From Flavilitoribacter nigricans DSM 23189 = NBRC 102662 (GTDB lineage: Bacteria > Bacteroidota > Bacteroidia > Chitinophagales > Saprospiraceae), in NCBI RefSeq assembly GCF_002646595.1, contig NZ_PDUD01000002.1, positions 294,102 through 358,101 on the forward strand: a stretch of DNA of 64,000 bases, given 5' to 3'. Positions 48,267-57,280 of this stretch are shown here, piece after piece; within the stretch, counting starts at the first letter, position 1, and every line of letters begins with the position of its first letter. The position numbers and the translations under genes were made by a program. The notes beneath the pieces are model-generated. The model had not been told where the DNA came from. It saw only the letters and a program-made list of their open reading frames with translations, and did no database searches.

Positions 48267-49352
48267 ATGAAAGCTGTTATTGATCAATTTCGCGGCGTAA
48301 TTATCCAGATTGCAACCCCTTACAGTACAGGGACTGGTTTTTATTTGCGCGATGCGGATCTGATCGTTACCAACGACCACGTTGTACAGGATAACCGCCA
48401 GGTGGTCATTGATGGTCATCTGATCGAAAAGCAACTGGTCAAAGTGATCTACAGCGATCCCAAGCACGATCTGGCTTTCCTCGAAGCGCCGGTGCAGACT
48501 GACCTCCCGGATATTCACCTGGGCACCGATAAACTGCTTTCCGAAGGCGATCAGGTGATCGCCCTGGGGCACCCTTTCGGTTTCAAGTATACCTCCACGC
48601 AGGGCATCATTTCCAATGCCTCCCACGAGATCAACGACATCAGTTACTACCTGATCGACGCGGCCCTCAATCCGGGCAACAGCGGTGGTCCCCTACTCGA
48701 CCGGCAGGGTGACGTGATCGGAGTGAATACCTTTATCGTTAAGGACGGTAATAATATCGGCTTCTCGCTGCCGATCAACTACCTCGTGGAAGCTATCGAG
48801 GAATTCAATAAAAGCGGTCGGAAGATTGGCGTTCGCTGTTCCTCCTGTCTGAATATTGTGGACGAAAGCAATATCGACGGCCAGTACTGCCCCTACTGCG
48901 GTTCGAAGGTCAAACTGCCGAGTCAGATCGAGGATTACGAACCCATCGGTGTGGCCCAGACCATTGAGACCATGCTGGAAAAAGCCGGTCACGACGTTCA
49001 GTTGTCGCGCCGGGGTCCCAACAACTGGGATATCCGCCAGGGCAGCGCCCGCATCTCGATCGCTTACTACGAAAAGAACGGACTGATCACCGGAGATGCC
49101 TACCTCTGCACCCTCCCCAAGAAGGAGATCGGACCGCTCTACGAATATTTGCTGCGGCAGAACTACGACGTGGAAAGCCTTACGTTCAGCGTCAAAGATC
49201 AGGACGTCATCCTTTCGCTGCTGATCTACGATCGCTACCTGAACGTAGAGACCGGCCTCGAACTTTTCACCCACCTTTTCGAAAAAGCGGATTATTACGA
49301 TAATATTCTGGTCGAAGAGTACGGGGCTCAGTGGAAGTACGACGGAGAATAG
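48267..49352 (+). CDS. Cytoplasmic-looking trypsin-like (S1C) serine protease with zinc ribbon
   Basis: 361-aa HtrA-like protease domain with the triad His38 (TNDHVV), Asp68 (KHDLAF) and Ser139 (NPGNSGGPL). It has no signal peptide, unlike normal periplasmic HtrA, and no PDZ. After the protease comes a four-Cys zinc ribbon (Cys191/194 in CSSC and Cys208/211 in CPYC), then a ~140-residue alpha/beta domain (IGVAQTIETMLEKAGHDVQLSRRGPNNWDIRQGSARISI) that resembles YbjN/sensory-type folds, as inference. The ATG at 48267 is chosen over the GTG at 48234. It is a single gene. Confidence 0.85.
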   Translation: MKAVIDQFRGVIIQIATPYSTGTGFYLRDADLIVTNDHVVQDNRQVVIDGHLIEKQLVKVIYSDPKHDLAFLEAPVQTDLPDIHLGTDKLLSEGDQVIALGHPFGFKYTSTQGIISNASHEINDISYYLIDAALNPGNSGGPLLDRQGDVIGVNTFIVKDGNNIGFSLPINYLVEAIEEFNKSGRKIGVRCSSCLNIVDESNIDGQYCPYCGSKVKLPSQIEDYEPIGVAQTIETMLEKAGHDVQLSRRGPNNWDIRQGSARISIAYYEKNGLITGDAYLCTLPKKEIGPLYEYLLRQNYDVESLTFSVKDQDVILSLLIYDRYLNVETGLELFTHLFEKADYYDNILVEEYGAQWKYDGE

Positions 49353-49425
49353 GTTGATGATCCGATCATCTGATGATTTGATGATGGGATGATCTGATGA
49401 TTAAATCTCCAGATCATCAAACCAC
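49353..49425. repeat. GATGAT-rich imperfect tandem/inverted tract
   Basis: Repeated TGATGATCTGATGAT-like words followed by CCAGATCATCAAA, which is the complement of TTTGATGAT-CTGG-like words upstream. It may fold, may terminate the protease gene, or may be a slippage-prone remnant. Confidence 0.45.
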
Positions 49426-49524
49426 CGTTTCCTGTGCTAAAATATACCGTTCCAACAATATCCCGCTCTTTTTTGCGTATTCATATTGGCAAGGAATTTG
49501 TTAAGGACTTTAACAGAGAAAGTC

Positions 49525-49532
49525 TAGATTTG
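49525..49532 (+). promoter_or_regulatory. -7 promoter box of porV
   Basis: TAGATTTG is an exact TAnnTTTG match 32 bp before the porV start. A TTTG lies 24 bp upstream (49497-49500), a little far for a -33 element. Confidence 0.5.
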
Positions 49533-49563
49533 CATTCCTTTTTTGAATAAATAAAAGAATCTC

Positions 49564-50778
49564 ATGAAGAAGAACTTACTTCTTGGTTTTATGGTAGTCT
49601 TTTGCGCGCTGAGCTTGAGTCAGACTGCTATGGCACAATGTGTCCAAGGTCCGGATGGTAAATACGTCAGCCTGAACGGAGGAGACTGCATCAATACCAT
49701 CGTAACGGCGGTTCCGTTTCTTCGCATTGTTTCCGATGCGCGTTCCGGCGCAATGGGAGATGTAGGTATTGCTATTTCTCCGGATGCCAACGCCATCCAC
49801 TTCAACGCTTCGAAACTGGTATTTTCCGAAGAAGAAGGTGCGATTGCTGCCTCTTATTCGCCCTGGCTGCAGGCCCTCGGCTTAAACGACGTTTATCTGG
49901 CCTACCTAACCGGATACAAGAAACTCGATGAAAACCAGGCTATTACCGCCGGTTTGCGGTATTTTTCCCTGGGTAACATCCAATACACCGACGTAAACGG
50001 TGAAAACCTGAACGAAGGCCGGCCCAACGAATTTGAAGTTGCGGTGGGTTATTCCCGTCGTCTGGCCGAAAACTTCTCTGCCGGTATCACCGGTAAATTC
50101 ATCTACTCCAACCTGGCTGCCGGGCAGCAACTGGAAGGAGGTGAGGTGATCGAAGCGGGCCTCGCCGGCGCTGCCGATATCTCTTTCACCTATCAGAACG
50201 AGATCGACCTGGGCGCAACGGATTCGGACCTGACGGTAGGTCTGGCCATTTCCAATATCGGTTCCAAGATCACCTACACCAAGTCACTGGACCGGGACTT
50301 CCTTCCCGCCAACCTCGGCTTGGGTGCAGCCTGGACCCTCAATCTGGATGAATACAACACCCTGACCTTCGCAACGGATATCAATAAACTGCTGGTACCT
50401 TCTCCCTGTCTGGGCGGTGCTGCAGAATGTGATCTGGATAACAACCAGAAGACCGACTACAAAGAGCAATCTTCCATCGCAGCGGCTTTCCAGTCTTTCG
50501 GTGATGCGCCTAACGGCTTTGAAGAAGAAATGCGCGAACTGATGTTCAGTTTCGGTATGGAATACTGGTACGACCAGCAATTTGCCGTACGGGCCGGTTA
50601 CTTCAGCGAGCACGCTACCAAGGGCGGTCGTAAATTCCTGACCGTTGGTGTAGGTCTGAAATACAACATTTTCGGCCTCAATTTCTCTTACCTGGTACCT
50701 ACTACCAACCAGCGTAACCCATTGGATAATACGCTCCGCTTCTCCCTGCTGTTCGACTTCAATGAATTCGACCAGTAA
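49564..50778 (+). CDS. porV: Type IX secretion system outer-membrane protein PorV
   Basis: 404-aa outer-membrane beta-barrel of the T9SS that receives cargo at the SprA channel and delivers it to the attachment complex. Signal peptide about 1-24 (LLLGFMVVFCALSLSQTAMAQ). The early TAVPFLRIVSDARSGAMGDVGIAISPDANAIHFNASKLVF pattern is diagnostic, and the C-terminus ends in an aromatic-rich strand (LRFSLLFDFNEFDQ) typical of barrel proteins. It serves the T9SS cargo predicted elsewhere in this window. It stands alone with a strong terminator at 50813. Confidence 0.95.
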   Translation: MKKNLLLGFMVVFCALSLSQTAMAQCVQGPDGKYVSLNGGDCINTIVTAVPFLRIVSDARSGAMGDVGIAISPDANAIHFNASKLVFSEEEGAIAASYSPWLQALGLNDVYLAYLTGYKKLDENQAITAGLRYFSLGNIQYTDVNGENLNEGRPNEFEVAVGYSRRLAENFSAGITGKFIYSNLAAGQQLEGGEVIEAGLAGAADISFTYQNEIDLGATDSDLTVGLAISNIGSKITYTKSLDRDFLPANLGLGAAWTLNLDEYNTLTFATDINKLLVPSPCLGGAAECDLDNNQKTDYKEQSSIAAAFQSFGDAPNGFEEEMRELMFSFGMEYWYDQQFAVRAGYFSEHATKGGRKFLTVGVGLKYNIFGLNFSYLVPTTNQRNPLDNTLRFSLLFDFNEFDQ

Positions 50779-50812
50779 AAAGCGAGCTACCGGATCAAAA
50801 ATTCGGTAAACC

Positions 50813-50857
50813 AAAAAGCCCTGATCTCACCGCTAGTGGTAGATCAGGGCTTTTTTT
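50813..50857 (+). terminator. Strong intrinsic terminator of porV
   Basis: A 15-bp stem (AAAAAGCCCTGATCT with AGATCAGGGCTTTTT) around a short loop, followed by seven T's. The poly-A on the other side makes it bidirectional, serving the convergent small gene at 50986 too. Confidence 0.88.
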
Positions 50858-50985
50858 ATTGCCCGTACTGACAGAAAAAACTTCCCTCTCCAAGTCGCCC
50901 ACTCTCCAAATCACCCACTCGCCAAGTCACCCCTGACACCTCGCCCCTCACACCTCGCTCCTGAAACCTCACACCTCCTCCCCCT

Positions 50986-51489
50986 CTACCGTATAAACCA
51001 AACAATCCCCGCACCATCCGCACTCGCCCGAAACCGGATCGCCGACGTCTTCTGTTGGTAGTATTTCTTGACTTCTTCGTTGTAATGCCGGACCGCACTG
51101 AGCTTGAAACTCCCGGAAATGATCTGAAAAATTAGTCCCGAGCCCACTCCGACCAGGCCCAGTTGGAGCAGATCCCCTCCCAGATCCTTATTCTGACGGG
51201 AGACCAGTAGTCCGCCGATGGTAAAAAGGCTGCCGATGCTGTAGCCCGCAATGCACAACTGATCCGTCAGTTGCGCCAGCTTTATCTCATTGTTAGGAAG
51301 AGGATAGTCTTTCATGAAAAAGGCCATGACGGGTAGGGTGAGCGGTTTGCCGTCCAGCAGATAAGTCCGGTTGAGGAAGTTCGTACGGTAAATTATGGTA
51401 TCCCGCACCAGGTCATTGCTGGTAACCTGAGCGGTGATATCGCCGCAAAAAAACAAAATAACACAGAGGATACAAACCCGCGAGAGCAT
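50986..51489 (-). CDS. Secreted or membrane protein of unknown function
   Basis: 167-aa protein: signal peptide CILCVILFFCGDITAQ, then a polar stretch and a hydrophobic glycine-rich helix pair (IAGYSIGSLFTIGGLLVS; LLQLGLVGVGSGLIFQIISG). I do not recognise a family. The next ~100 bp downstream (50886-50985) are a low-complexity CACCTC-rich tract. Confidence 0.6.
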   Translation of the reverse strand: MLSRVCILCVILFFCGDITAQVTSNDLVRDTIIYRTNFLNRTYLLDGKPLTLPVMAFFMKDYPLPNNEIKLAQLTDQLCIAGYSIGSLFTIGGLLVSRQNKDLGGDLLQLGLVGVGSGLIFQIISGSFKLSAVRHYNEEVKKYYQQKTSAIRFRASADGAGIVWFIR

Positions 51490-51717
51490 AATTCAGCTTT
51501 GCTTGGTTAGAACATCTCAATCCGACAAAAGCAGGATCCTACCTCTACCTCAATCGTTTCCCCTACTTTCTTTTCGTTGGCTGTAGATGTAATTTTCTCA
51601 TGATATCAGGATATCCAATCTAGGCAGACTAACTCGGATAAGCGAACATTTTCCCGCAAAATAGTTCAATCTTTTGAAATTCTTTCTGAAATTGAGCGAT
51701 CGAAAACCAAAATTAGT

Positions 51718-54612
51718 ATGCTACGCTTTACACTCACAGCTATTTTTATTTCAATTTTCACCATTCTGCTTACCGCTCAATTGACGCCTCCGGCCGCTAC
51801 TCCGGCCCAGGCCCGACTGGACGGTTTCGATAAAAGGAAAGCACTGGCGGGCTCATCCCTGATCGACGCCATTGAATTTAAGAACATCGGACCAACCGTA
51901 CAATCCGGCCGGGTGATCGACCTCGAGGTTAATCCCGATAATCCGACCGAATTCTATGTGGCCTATGCCTCCGGAGGCCTCTGGAAAACCACCAATAACG
52001 GTATGACGTTCAGTCCGATGTTCGAAAATGAAGCGGTGATGACGATCGGGGATATTGCCGTCGACTGGGAACGCAATACGATCTGGCTCGGTAGTGGCGA
52101 GGTTAACGCCAGCCGCTCGTCCTACGCCGGAACCGGTATGTACAAAAGTACCGACGGCGGCACCAACTGGGATTACATCGGACTACCCGAAAGCCACCAC
52201 ATCGGCCGGGTTATTCTACATCCGGACAACCCGGAGGTAGCCTGGGTAGCGGTACTGGGTCATCTATACAGCCCCAATCCCGAACGGGGAGTATACAAAA
52301 CTTCCGATGGTGGAAAAAACTGGCAAAAGACCCTCTATGTAGACGAAAATACCGGCGCGGTGGATCTCATCATCGATCCGGATGATGCCAATACACTCTA
52401 CACGGCCACCTGGACGCGGGAGCGGCGGGCCTGGAATTTCGTTGAAGCCGGATCCGGTTCCGCTATTTACAAAAGTACGGACGGGGGTAAGAACTGGAAA
52501 TCGATCACGGGTAAGAAAAGTGGATTTCCGGCCGACGAAGGTACCGGTCGGATCGGACTGGATATTGCGCTGGATGAAAACGGAAAAAAGGTACTCTACG
52601 CGGCACTCGACAATTACAATCGGCGGCCCGAGGAGGAATCGGATGAGGAAACCCTTTCCAAAGCCGATCTGCGCAACATGAGCCGGGAGGATTTCAACGA
52701 GATTAAAGATTACCTGCTCGACGATTTCCTGCGAGGCAATCAGTTTCCCCGCAAGTTTAACGCCCGCACCATCAAAAAAATGATCCGGGACAACGAACTG
52801 ACCATCGAGGGACTGGTGGCCTACACCGAAGATGCCAACTCCCTGCTGTTCGATACACCGGTGATCGGGCTGGAGATCTATCGCTCCGACGACGAGGGCA
52901 GGTCCTGGGAGAAAACCCACGAGGATTATATCGATTTTGTCTATAATTCCTACGGCTACTATTTTGGTCAGATCCGGATCAATCCCAGTGATGTCAATAA
53001 GATCTACGTGCTGGGGGTTCCCGTCATCCGCTCCGATGACGGCGGAAAAACCTTCAAATCCATTGGTGGCTCCAACGTACACGCGGATCACCACGCCCTC
53101 TGGATCAATCCGAAGGATCAGGATCACCTCATTCTGGGGAATGACGGCGGCGCCAACATCTCCTACGATGACGGCACCACCTGGAACAATTGCAACACCC
53201 CTTCCGTTGGGCAGTTCTACGCCATTGCCGTGGATATGGCTGAGCCCTATCAGGTATACGGCGGGCTGCAGGATAACGGGGTTTGGGTAGGACCGAGCAA
53301 TTATCAGTCGAGCCCCGGCTGGATGGCTTCCGGTCAGTATCCCTACAAAGAGATCCTCGGCGGCGACGGTATGCAGGTAGCCGTGGATACCCGCGACAAC
53401 AGCACCGTCTATACCGGCTTCCAGTTTGGTAATTATTTTCGGATCAATATGTCCGGCGGTCGCCGCCAGTCCATTACCCCGAAACACGAACTCGGTGAAC
53501 GGCCGCTGCGCTGGAACTGGCAAACGCCCATCCACCTGTCCGTTCACAACCAGGACATTCTCTACATGGGCTCCAACAAACTGCATCGCTCCTTCAATCA
53601 GGGTGATGATTTTACGGAGATCTCCGATGACCTCACCCAGGGTGGGATCAAGGGTGACGTTGCCTTTGGCACGCTGGCCACGATCCACGAATCCCCGCTT
53701 CGCTTCGGCCTGCTTTATACGGGCTCCGACGATGGCCTGGTGCACGTGTCCCGCGACGGGGGGTACAACTGGGAAAAGATCATGGCGGGTCTGCCCGAAA
53801 ACCTTTGGGTCAGCCGGGTGCAGGCCTCTGCCTTCGCCGAGGGCCGGGTATACCTAGCGCTAAATGGTTACCGCTGGGACGACTTCACACCTTATCTCTA
53901 CGTTTCGGAAGATTACGGTAAGAGCTGGCAATCCATCGGCAAAGACCTGCCCCCGGAACCGATCAATGTGGTCAAAGAAGACCCCAAGAACGAGAATATT
54001 CTGTACGTCGGAACGGATAATGGCCTGTACATCAGCCTGGATCGCGGGCAGTCCTTCGTTTTTATGGACAATAACCTGCCGGCAGTCGCCGTACACGATC
54101 TCGTGGTGCATCCGCGGGAGAGCGAGTTGATCGTCGGCACTCATGGCCGTTCTCTGTACCTGGCCGATGTGAGTCAGCTTCAGCAATTTACCGAAGAGCT
54201 GATCGCCAGTGAGCTGCACGTTTTTGCTTTTGATGCCCCCCGCTTCAGCAGCCGCTGGGGCCGCACGGCCTGGTGGGGTAGCTCCGAACCGCAGATGGAG
54301 ATCCCGGTTTACGCCAAAACGGACGGTAAGGCCACGCTCACGATCCAGACTAAAGGTGATGATCCTTTACTATTGAAAACCTTCGAAGCCGATCTCAATG
54401 CCGGTCTGAACTACCTGACCTACGATCTGACGGTTGACGTGGATCAGCTCGAAGCCTATAAAAGCTTCCTCAATAAGGATGTCAAAGAAAATGAGAAGCC
54501 CATTTCCGTCAAAAAGGCGGATAATGATAAGTTATACATCCGATCCGGGAAATATACCCTGGAGATCAAAAAGGGTGACACCGTGATTAAGAAGGAGTTA
54601 GAGATCCGGTAG
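51718..54612 (+). CDS. Large secreted BNR/Asp-box (VPS10-like beta-propeller) protein
   Basis: 964-aa exported protein. Signal peptide about 1-20. The rest is a 10-bladed-type propeller array with repeated Asp-boxes: STDGGTNW, TSDGGKNW, STDGGKNW, SDDEGRSWE, SDDGGKTF, SRDGGYNWE and SEDYGKSW. An inserted charged helical segment sits at about 300-370 (KADLRNMSREDFNEIKDYLLDDF). The layout matches VPS10/sortilin-like BNR proteins of Bacteroidota, whose substrate is unknown. There is no T9SS sorting domain at the end, so its export may differ from the cargo proteins. It ends in a terminator at 54635. Confidence 0.88.
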   Translation: MLRFTLTAIFISIFTILLTAQLTPPAATPAQARLDGFDKRKALAGSSLIDAIEFKNIGPTVQSGRVIDLEVNPDNPTEFYVAYASGGLWKTTNNGMTFSPMFENEAVMTIGDIAVDWERNTIWLGSGEVNASRSSYAGTGMYKSTDGGTNWDYIGLPESHHIGRVILHPDNPEVAWVAVLGHLYSPNPERGVYKTSDGGKNWQKTLYVDENTGAVDLIIDPDDANTLYTATWTRERRAWNFVEAGSGSAIYKSTDGGKNWKSITGKKSGFPADEGTGRIGLDIALDENGKKVLYAALDNYNRRPEEESDEETLSKADLRNMSREDFNEIKDYLLDDFLRGNQFPRKFNARTIKKMIRDNELTIEGLVAYTEDANSLLFDTPVIGLEIYRSDDEGRSWEKTHEDYIDFVYNSYGYYFGQIRINPSDVNKIYVLGVPVIRSDDGGKTFKSIGGSNVHADHHALWINPKDQDHLILGNDGGANISYDDGTTWNNCNTPSVGQFYAIAVDMAEPYQVYGGLQDNGVWVGPSNYQSSPGWMASGQYPYKEILGGDGMQVAVDTRDNSTVYTGFQFGNYFRINMSGGRRQSITPKHELGERPLRWNWQTPIHLSVHNQDILYMGSNKLHRSFNQGDDFTEISDDLTQGGIKGDVAFGTLATIHESPLRFGLLYTGSDDGLVHVSRDGGYNWEKIMAGLPENLWVSRVQASAFAEGRVYLALNGYRWDDFTPYLYVSEDYGKSWQSIGKDLPPEPINVVKEDPKNENILYVGTDNGLYISLDRGQSFVFMDNNLPAVAVHDLVVHPRESELIVGTHGRSLYLADVSQLQQFTEELIASELHVFAFDAPRFSSRWGRTAWWGSSEPQMEIPVYAKTDGKATLTIQTKGDDPLLLKTFEADLNAGLNYLTYDLTVDVDQLEAYKSFLNKDVKENEKPISVKKADNDKLYIRSGKYTLEIKKGDTVIKKELEIR

Positions 54613-54634
54613 GTGGGGACTTAGGAGAGAGGGA

Positions 54635-54710
54635 GACCGGGGACCGGGAGATTGGGAAAATGGGTGACTTTGAATGGTTGCTTCTTCTCCCGGTCTCCCG
54701 GTCTTTTTTT
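54635..54710 (+). terminator. Intrinsic terminator after the BNR-repeat gene
   Basis: GACCGGGGACCGGGAGA (54635-54651) pairs with TCTCCCGGTCTCCCGGTC (54686-54703) with one bulge, followed by seven T's. The loop is long (~34 nt). Confidence 0.7.
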
Positions 54711-54758
54711 GACCTTCTACTGACGATCAAATGCCTTACGACTTCCCACTAAAATTTC

Positions 54759-54766
54759 TACCTTTG
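54759..54766 (+). promoter_or_regulatory. -7 promoter box immediately before lpxD
   Basis: TACCTTTG fits TAnnTTTG and ends 5 bp before the lpxD ATG. If used, the mRNA would have almost no leader, so either translation is nearly leaderless or the true promoter lies elsewhere. Confidence 0.4.
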
Positions 54767-54771
54767 CCCCC

Positions 54772-55830
54772 ATGCAGCTATCAGCAAAATTCCTAGCGGA
54801 ACTCCTAGGAGGCGAAATAGAAGGTGATCCGAATGTAATGGTTAGCAAACCCAGCCGGATCGAAGAGGGAGGTGAAGGGACGATCTCTTTTTTGGGAAAA
54901 GATAAGTACGAGCACTACGCCTACGAGACGAGTGCCTCCATCTTATTGGTAAGCAAGGAGTTTACCCCGAGAAAGCCGGTCAGCGCCACCCTGATCCGGG
55001 TAGAGAACGTCTACCAGGCCATTGCCGTTCTGTTGGAAAAATTCGGCCAGGCTCAGGAGGGATCTACCGGAATAGCCGCCAGCGCTGTGCTGGATCCGAC
55101 CGCCGAGATCGGCCCTTTGGTCAGCATCGGTCCGGGTGCAGTAATCGAAGCCGGAGCAACGATCGGAGCCGGCAGCCGCATCGCCGCGCAGGTTTTTGTC
55201 GGCACAAATGTTAAAATTGGCGACGGTGTTGTATTGTATCCCGGTGTGCGGATCATGAAAGACTGCGAGATCGGGGACCGTTGCGTTATTCATCCCAATA
55301 CCGTGATCGGTAGTGACGGCTTCGGCTTCACTCCCCAAAACGACGGACATTACCAAAAGATCATCCACGTCGGGAACGTAATTCTCGAATCGGACGTCGA
55401 GATCGGCGCCAATACGACCGTAGATCGCGCCACCATGGGCGCTACCATCATACGGGAGGGCGCCAAACTGGATAATCTCGTGCAGATCGGCCACAACGCC
55501 GAGATCGGGGCCCATACGGTGATCGCCGCCCAGACCGGGATCGCCGGCAGCACCAAGATCGGCCGGCACTGCCGGATCGGTGGCCAGGTGGGTTTTGCGG
55601 GGCATATTACCATTGCCGACGGTACCCAGGTGCAGGCCCAGAGCGGGGTTGCCCAATCCGTCAAAACGCCCGGAACGTATCTCTTTGGCACCCCGGCTTT
55701 TGCTTACCGGGAATTCATCCGCTCTTTCATTGTTTTTAAAAAACTTCCGGAGTTGTATCGTCGCCTGACCCAGTTGGAGAGGGCCGCCGACGGAACCGCC
55801 GGGAAGAACCAGGATCGTTCTTCTCAATAG
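54772..55830 (+). CDS. lpxD: UDP-3-O-(3-hydroxyacyl)glucosamine N-acyltransferase
   Basis: 352-aa left-handed beta-helix acyltransferase adding the N-linked acyl chain in lipid A synthesis. Hexapeptide repeats fill about 100-320 (AEIGPLVSIGPGAVIEAGATIGAGSRIA..., NTVIGSDGFGF...), with the family's NTVIGSDGFGF...DGHYQKIIHVGNVILE pattern. An N-terminal uridine-binding domain (about 1-95, MQLSAKFLAELLGGEIEGDP) precedes it. It is followed after 60 bp by lpxC-fabZ. Confidence 0.95.
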   Translation: MQLSAKFLAELLGGEIEGDPNVMVSKPSRIEEGGEGTISFLGKDKYEHYAYETSASILLVSKEFTPRKPVSATLIRVENVYQAIAVLLEKFGQAQEGSTGIAASAVLDPTAEIGPLVSIGPGAVIEAGATIGAGSRIAAQVFVGTNVKIGDGVVLYPGVRIMKDCEIGDRCVIHPNTVIGSDGFGFTPQNDGHYQKIIHVGNVILESDVEIGANTTVDRATMGATIIREGAKLDNLVQIGHNAEIGAHTVIAAQTGIAGSTKIGRHCRIGGQVGFAGHITIADGTQVQAQSGVAQSVKTPGTYLFGTPAFAYREFIRSFIVFKKLPELYRRLTQLERAADGTAGKNQDRSSQ

Positions 55831-55856
55831 AAATCCGGTATCTAATTACTAATTCA

Positions 55857-55864
55857 TATCTTTG
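55857..55864 (+). promoter_or_regulatory. -7 promoter box before lpxC-fabZ
   Basis: TATCTTTG matches TAnnTTTG 26 bp before the lpxC start, which gives a normal short leader and suggests lpxC has its own promoter in addition to any read-through from lpxD. Confidence 0.45.
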
Positions 55865-55890
55865 CCCATTATTTCCTTAGTTTTATTCAT

Positions 55891-57279
55891 ATGAAGCAGC
55901 GCACATTAAAAGAACCGGTTACCCTCTCCGGAGTCGGATTACATACCGGTAGCGTGGTCAATATTACTTTCAAACCTGCCCCGGAAGATCATGGCTACAA
56001 GTTCGTCCGTACGGATCTGGAAAGTCAGCCGGTGATCCACGCCGACGTCAATAGGGTCGTTTCCACCGACCGGAACACCTGTCTGCAGGTAGGAGATGCT
56101 CAGGTAAAAACCGTGGAGCATGCTCTTTCAGCTTTACGAGGCCTCGGGGTCGATAATGCGCTGATCGAGATCGACGGACCGGAAGTCCCCATCATGGATG
56201 GAAGTGCTTATCCGTTTGTAGAAGCTATGGTCAAAGCCGGGATCGAAGAACAGGAAGTCGATCGCGAATATTTTGTGGTAGAGGAACCGATCGTTTATCG
56301 CAGCGAGGACGGTTCCACCGAGATCATGGCCCTGCCGTCCGATGGTTTTGAGATCACGACCATGATCGATTTCAATTCGCCGGTGCTGGGGCAGCAGTAT
56401 GCCTCCCTGAATAATCTTGACGATTACGCCAATGAGATCGCTCCCTGTCGGACTTTCGTTTTTCTGCACGAACTGGAAGCCCTGATCGACCGCGACCTCA
56501 TCAAAGGCGGAGATCTGGAAAACGCGATCGTGATCGTAGACCGCCCCGTTAAGCAGAGCACACTCAACGGGCTGGCCACAAAACTGGGTAAACCCAATAT
56601 CGAAGTTGCGGAAGAAGGTATCCTGAATACGCTGAAACTGCAGTTCAAGAACGAGCCGGCCCGTCATAAACTGCTCGATATCATTGGTGACACCTCCCTG
56701 CTCGGTAAACCCATCAAAGGGCGCATCATTGCGACCAAACCGGGGCACCGGGCCAATATTGAATTCACGAAGCTACTCAAGAAAAGCTACCTGGAGCAAC
56801 GCAAACTGCGGGGCAAACCCAAGTACGACCCGAATGAGGAGCCGGTAATGGATAACGTTACCATCGCACAGTGGCTGCCCCACCGCTACCCGCTGTTGCT
56901 GGTGGATAAGATCATCGAGCTCAGCAAGGAGGTGGTCGTTGGCGTCAAAAGCGTCACCTTTAACGAATATTTCTTTCAGGGACATTTTCCCGGCAACCCG
57001 GTGATGCCCGGTGTGCTGATAATCGAAGCGCTGGCCCAGACCGGCGGTATCCTGGCGATGCACAATGTAGGCGACCCCGGCCATTGGGATACCTACTTCA
57101 TCAAGATTGACAATGTCAAGTTCAAACAGATGGTCCAGCCGGGAGACACCCTACTGCTCAAGATGGAACTAATGGCTCCGATCCGTCGGGGTATCTGCCA
57201 GATGCAGGCTACTGCCTATGTGGGCAATAAAATAGCTGCAGAAGGTGAATTAACCGCACAAATCGTTAAGCGCTCGTAG
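55891..57279 (+). CDS. lpxC/fabZ: Bifunctional LpxC (UDP-3-O-acyl-GlcNAc deacetylase) / FabZ (3-hydroxyacyl-ACP dehydratase) fusion
   Basis: 462-aa two-enzyme fusion characteristic of Bacteroidota. Residues about 1-305 are LpxC: TLKEPVTLSGVGLHTG start, zinc His77 in KTVEHALSAL and the ARHKLLDIIGDTSLLGKPIKG segment with the second His and Asp. Residues about 315-462 are FabZ: LPHRYPLLLVDKIIEL, then QGHFPGNPVMPGVLIIEALAQTGG with the catalytic His/Glu pair. It catalyses the committed lipid A step and fatty-acid dehydration, so it links the two pathways. The next gene starts 1 bp after its stop. Confidence 0.96.
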   Translation: MKQRTLKEPVTLSGVGLHTGSVVNITFKPAPEDHGYKFVRTDLESQPVIHADVNRVVSTDRNTCLQVGDAQVKTVEHALSALRGLGVDNALIEIDGPEVPIMDGSAYPFVEAMVKAGIEEQEVDREYFVVEEPIVYRSEDGSTEIMALPSDGFEITTMIDFNSPVLGQQYASLNNLDDYANEIAPCRTFVFLHELEALIDRDLIKGGDLENAIVIVDRPVKQSTLNGLATKLGKPNIEVAEEGILNTLKLQFKNEPARHKLLDIIGDTSLLGKPIKGRIIATKPGHRANIEFTKLLKKSYLEQRKLRGKPKYDPNEEPVMDNVTIAQWLPHRYPLLLVDKIIELSKEVVVGVKSVTFNEYFFQGHFPGNPVMPGVLIIEALAQTGGILAMHNVGDPGHWDTYFIKIDNVKFKQMVQPGDTLLLKMELMAPIRRGICQMQATAYVGNKIAAEGELTAQIVKRS

Positions 57280-57280
57280 T

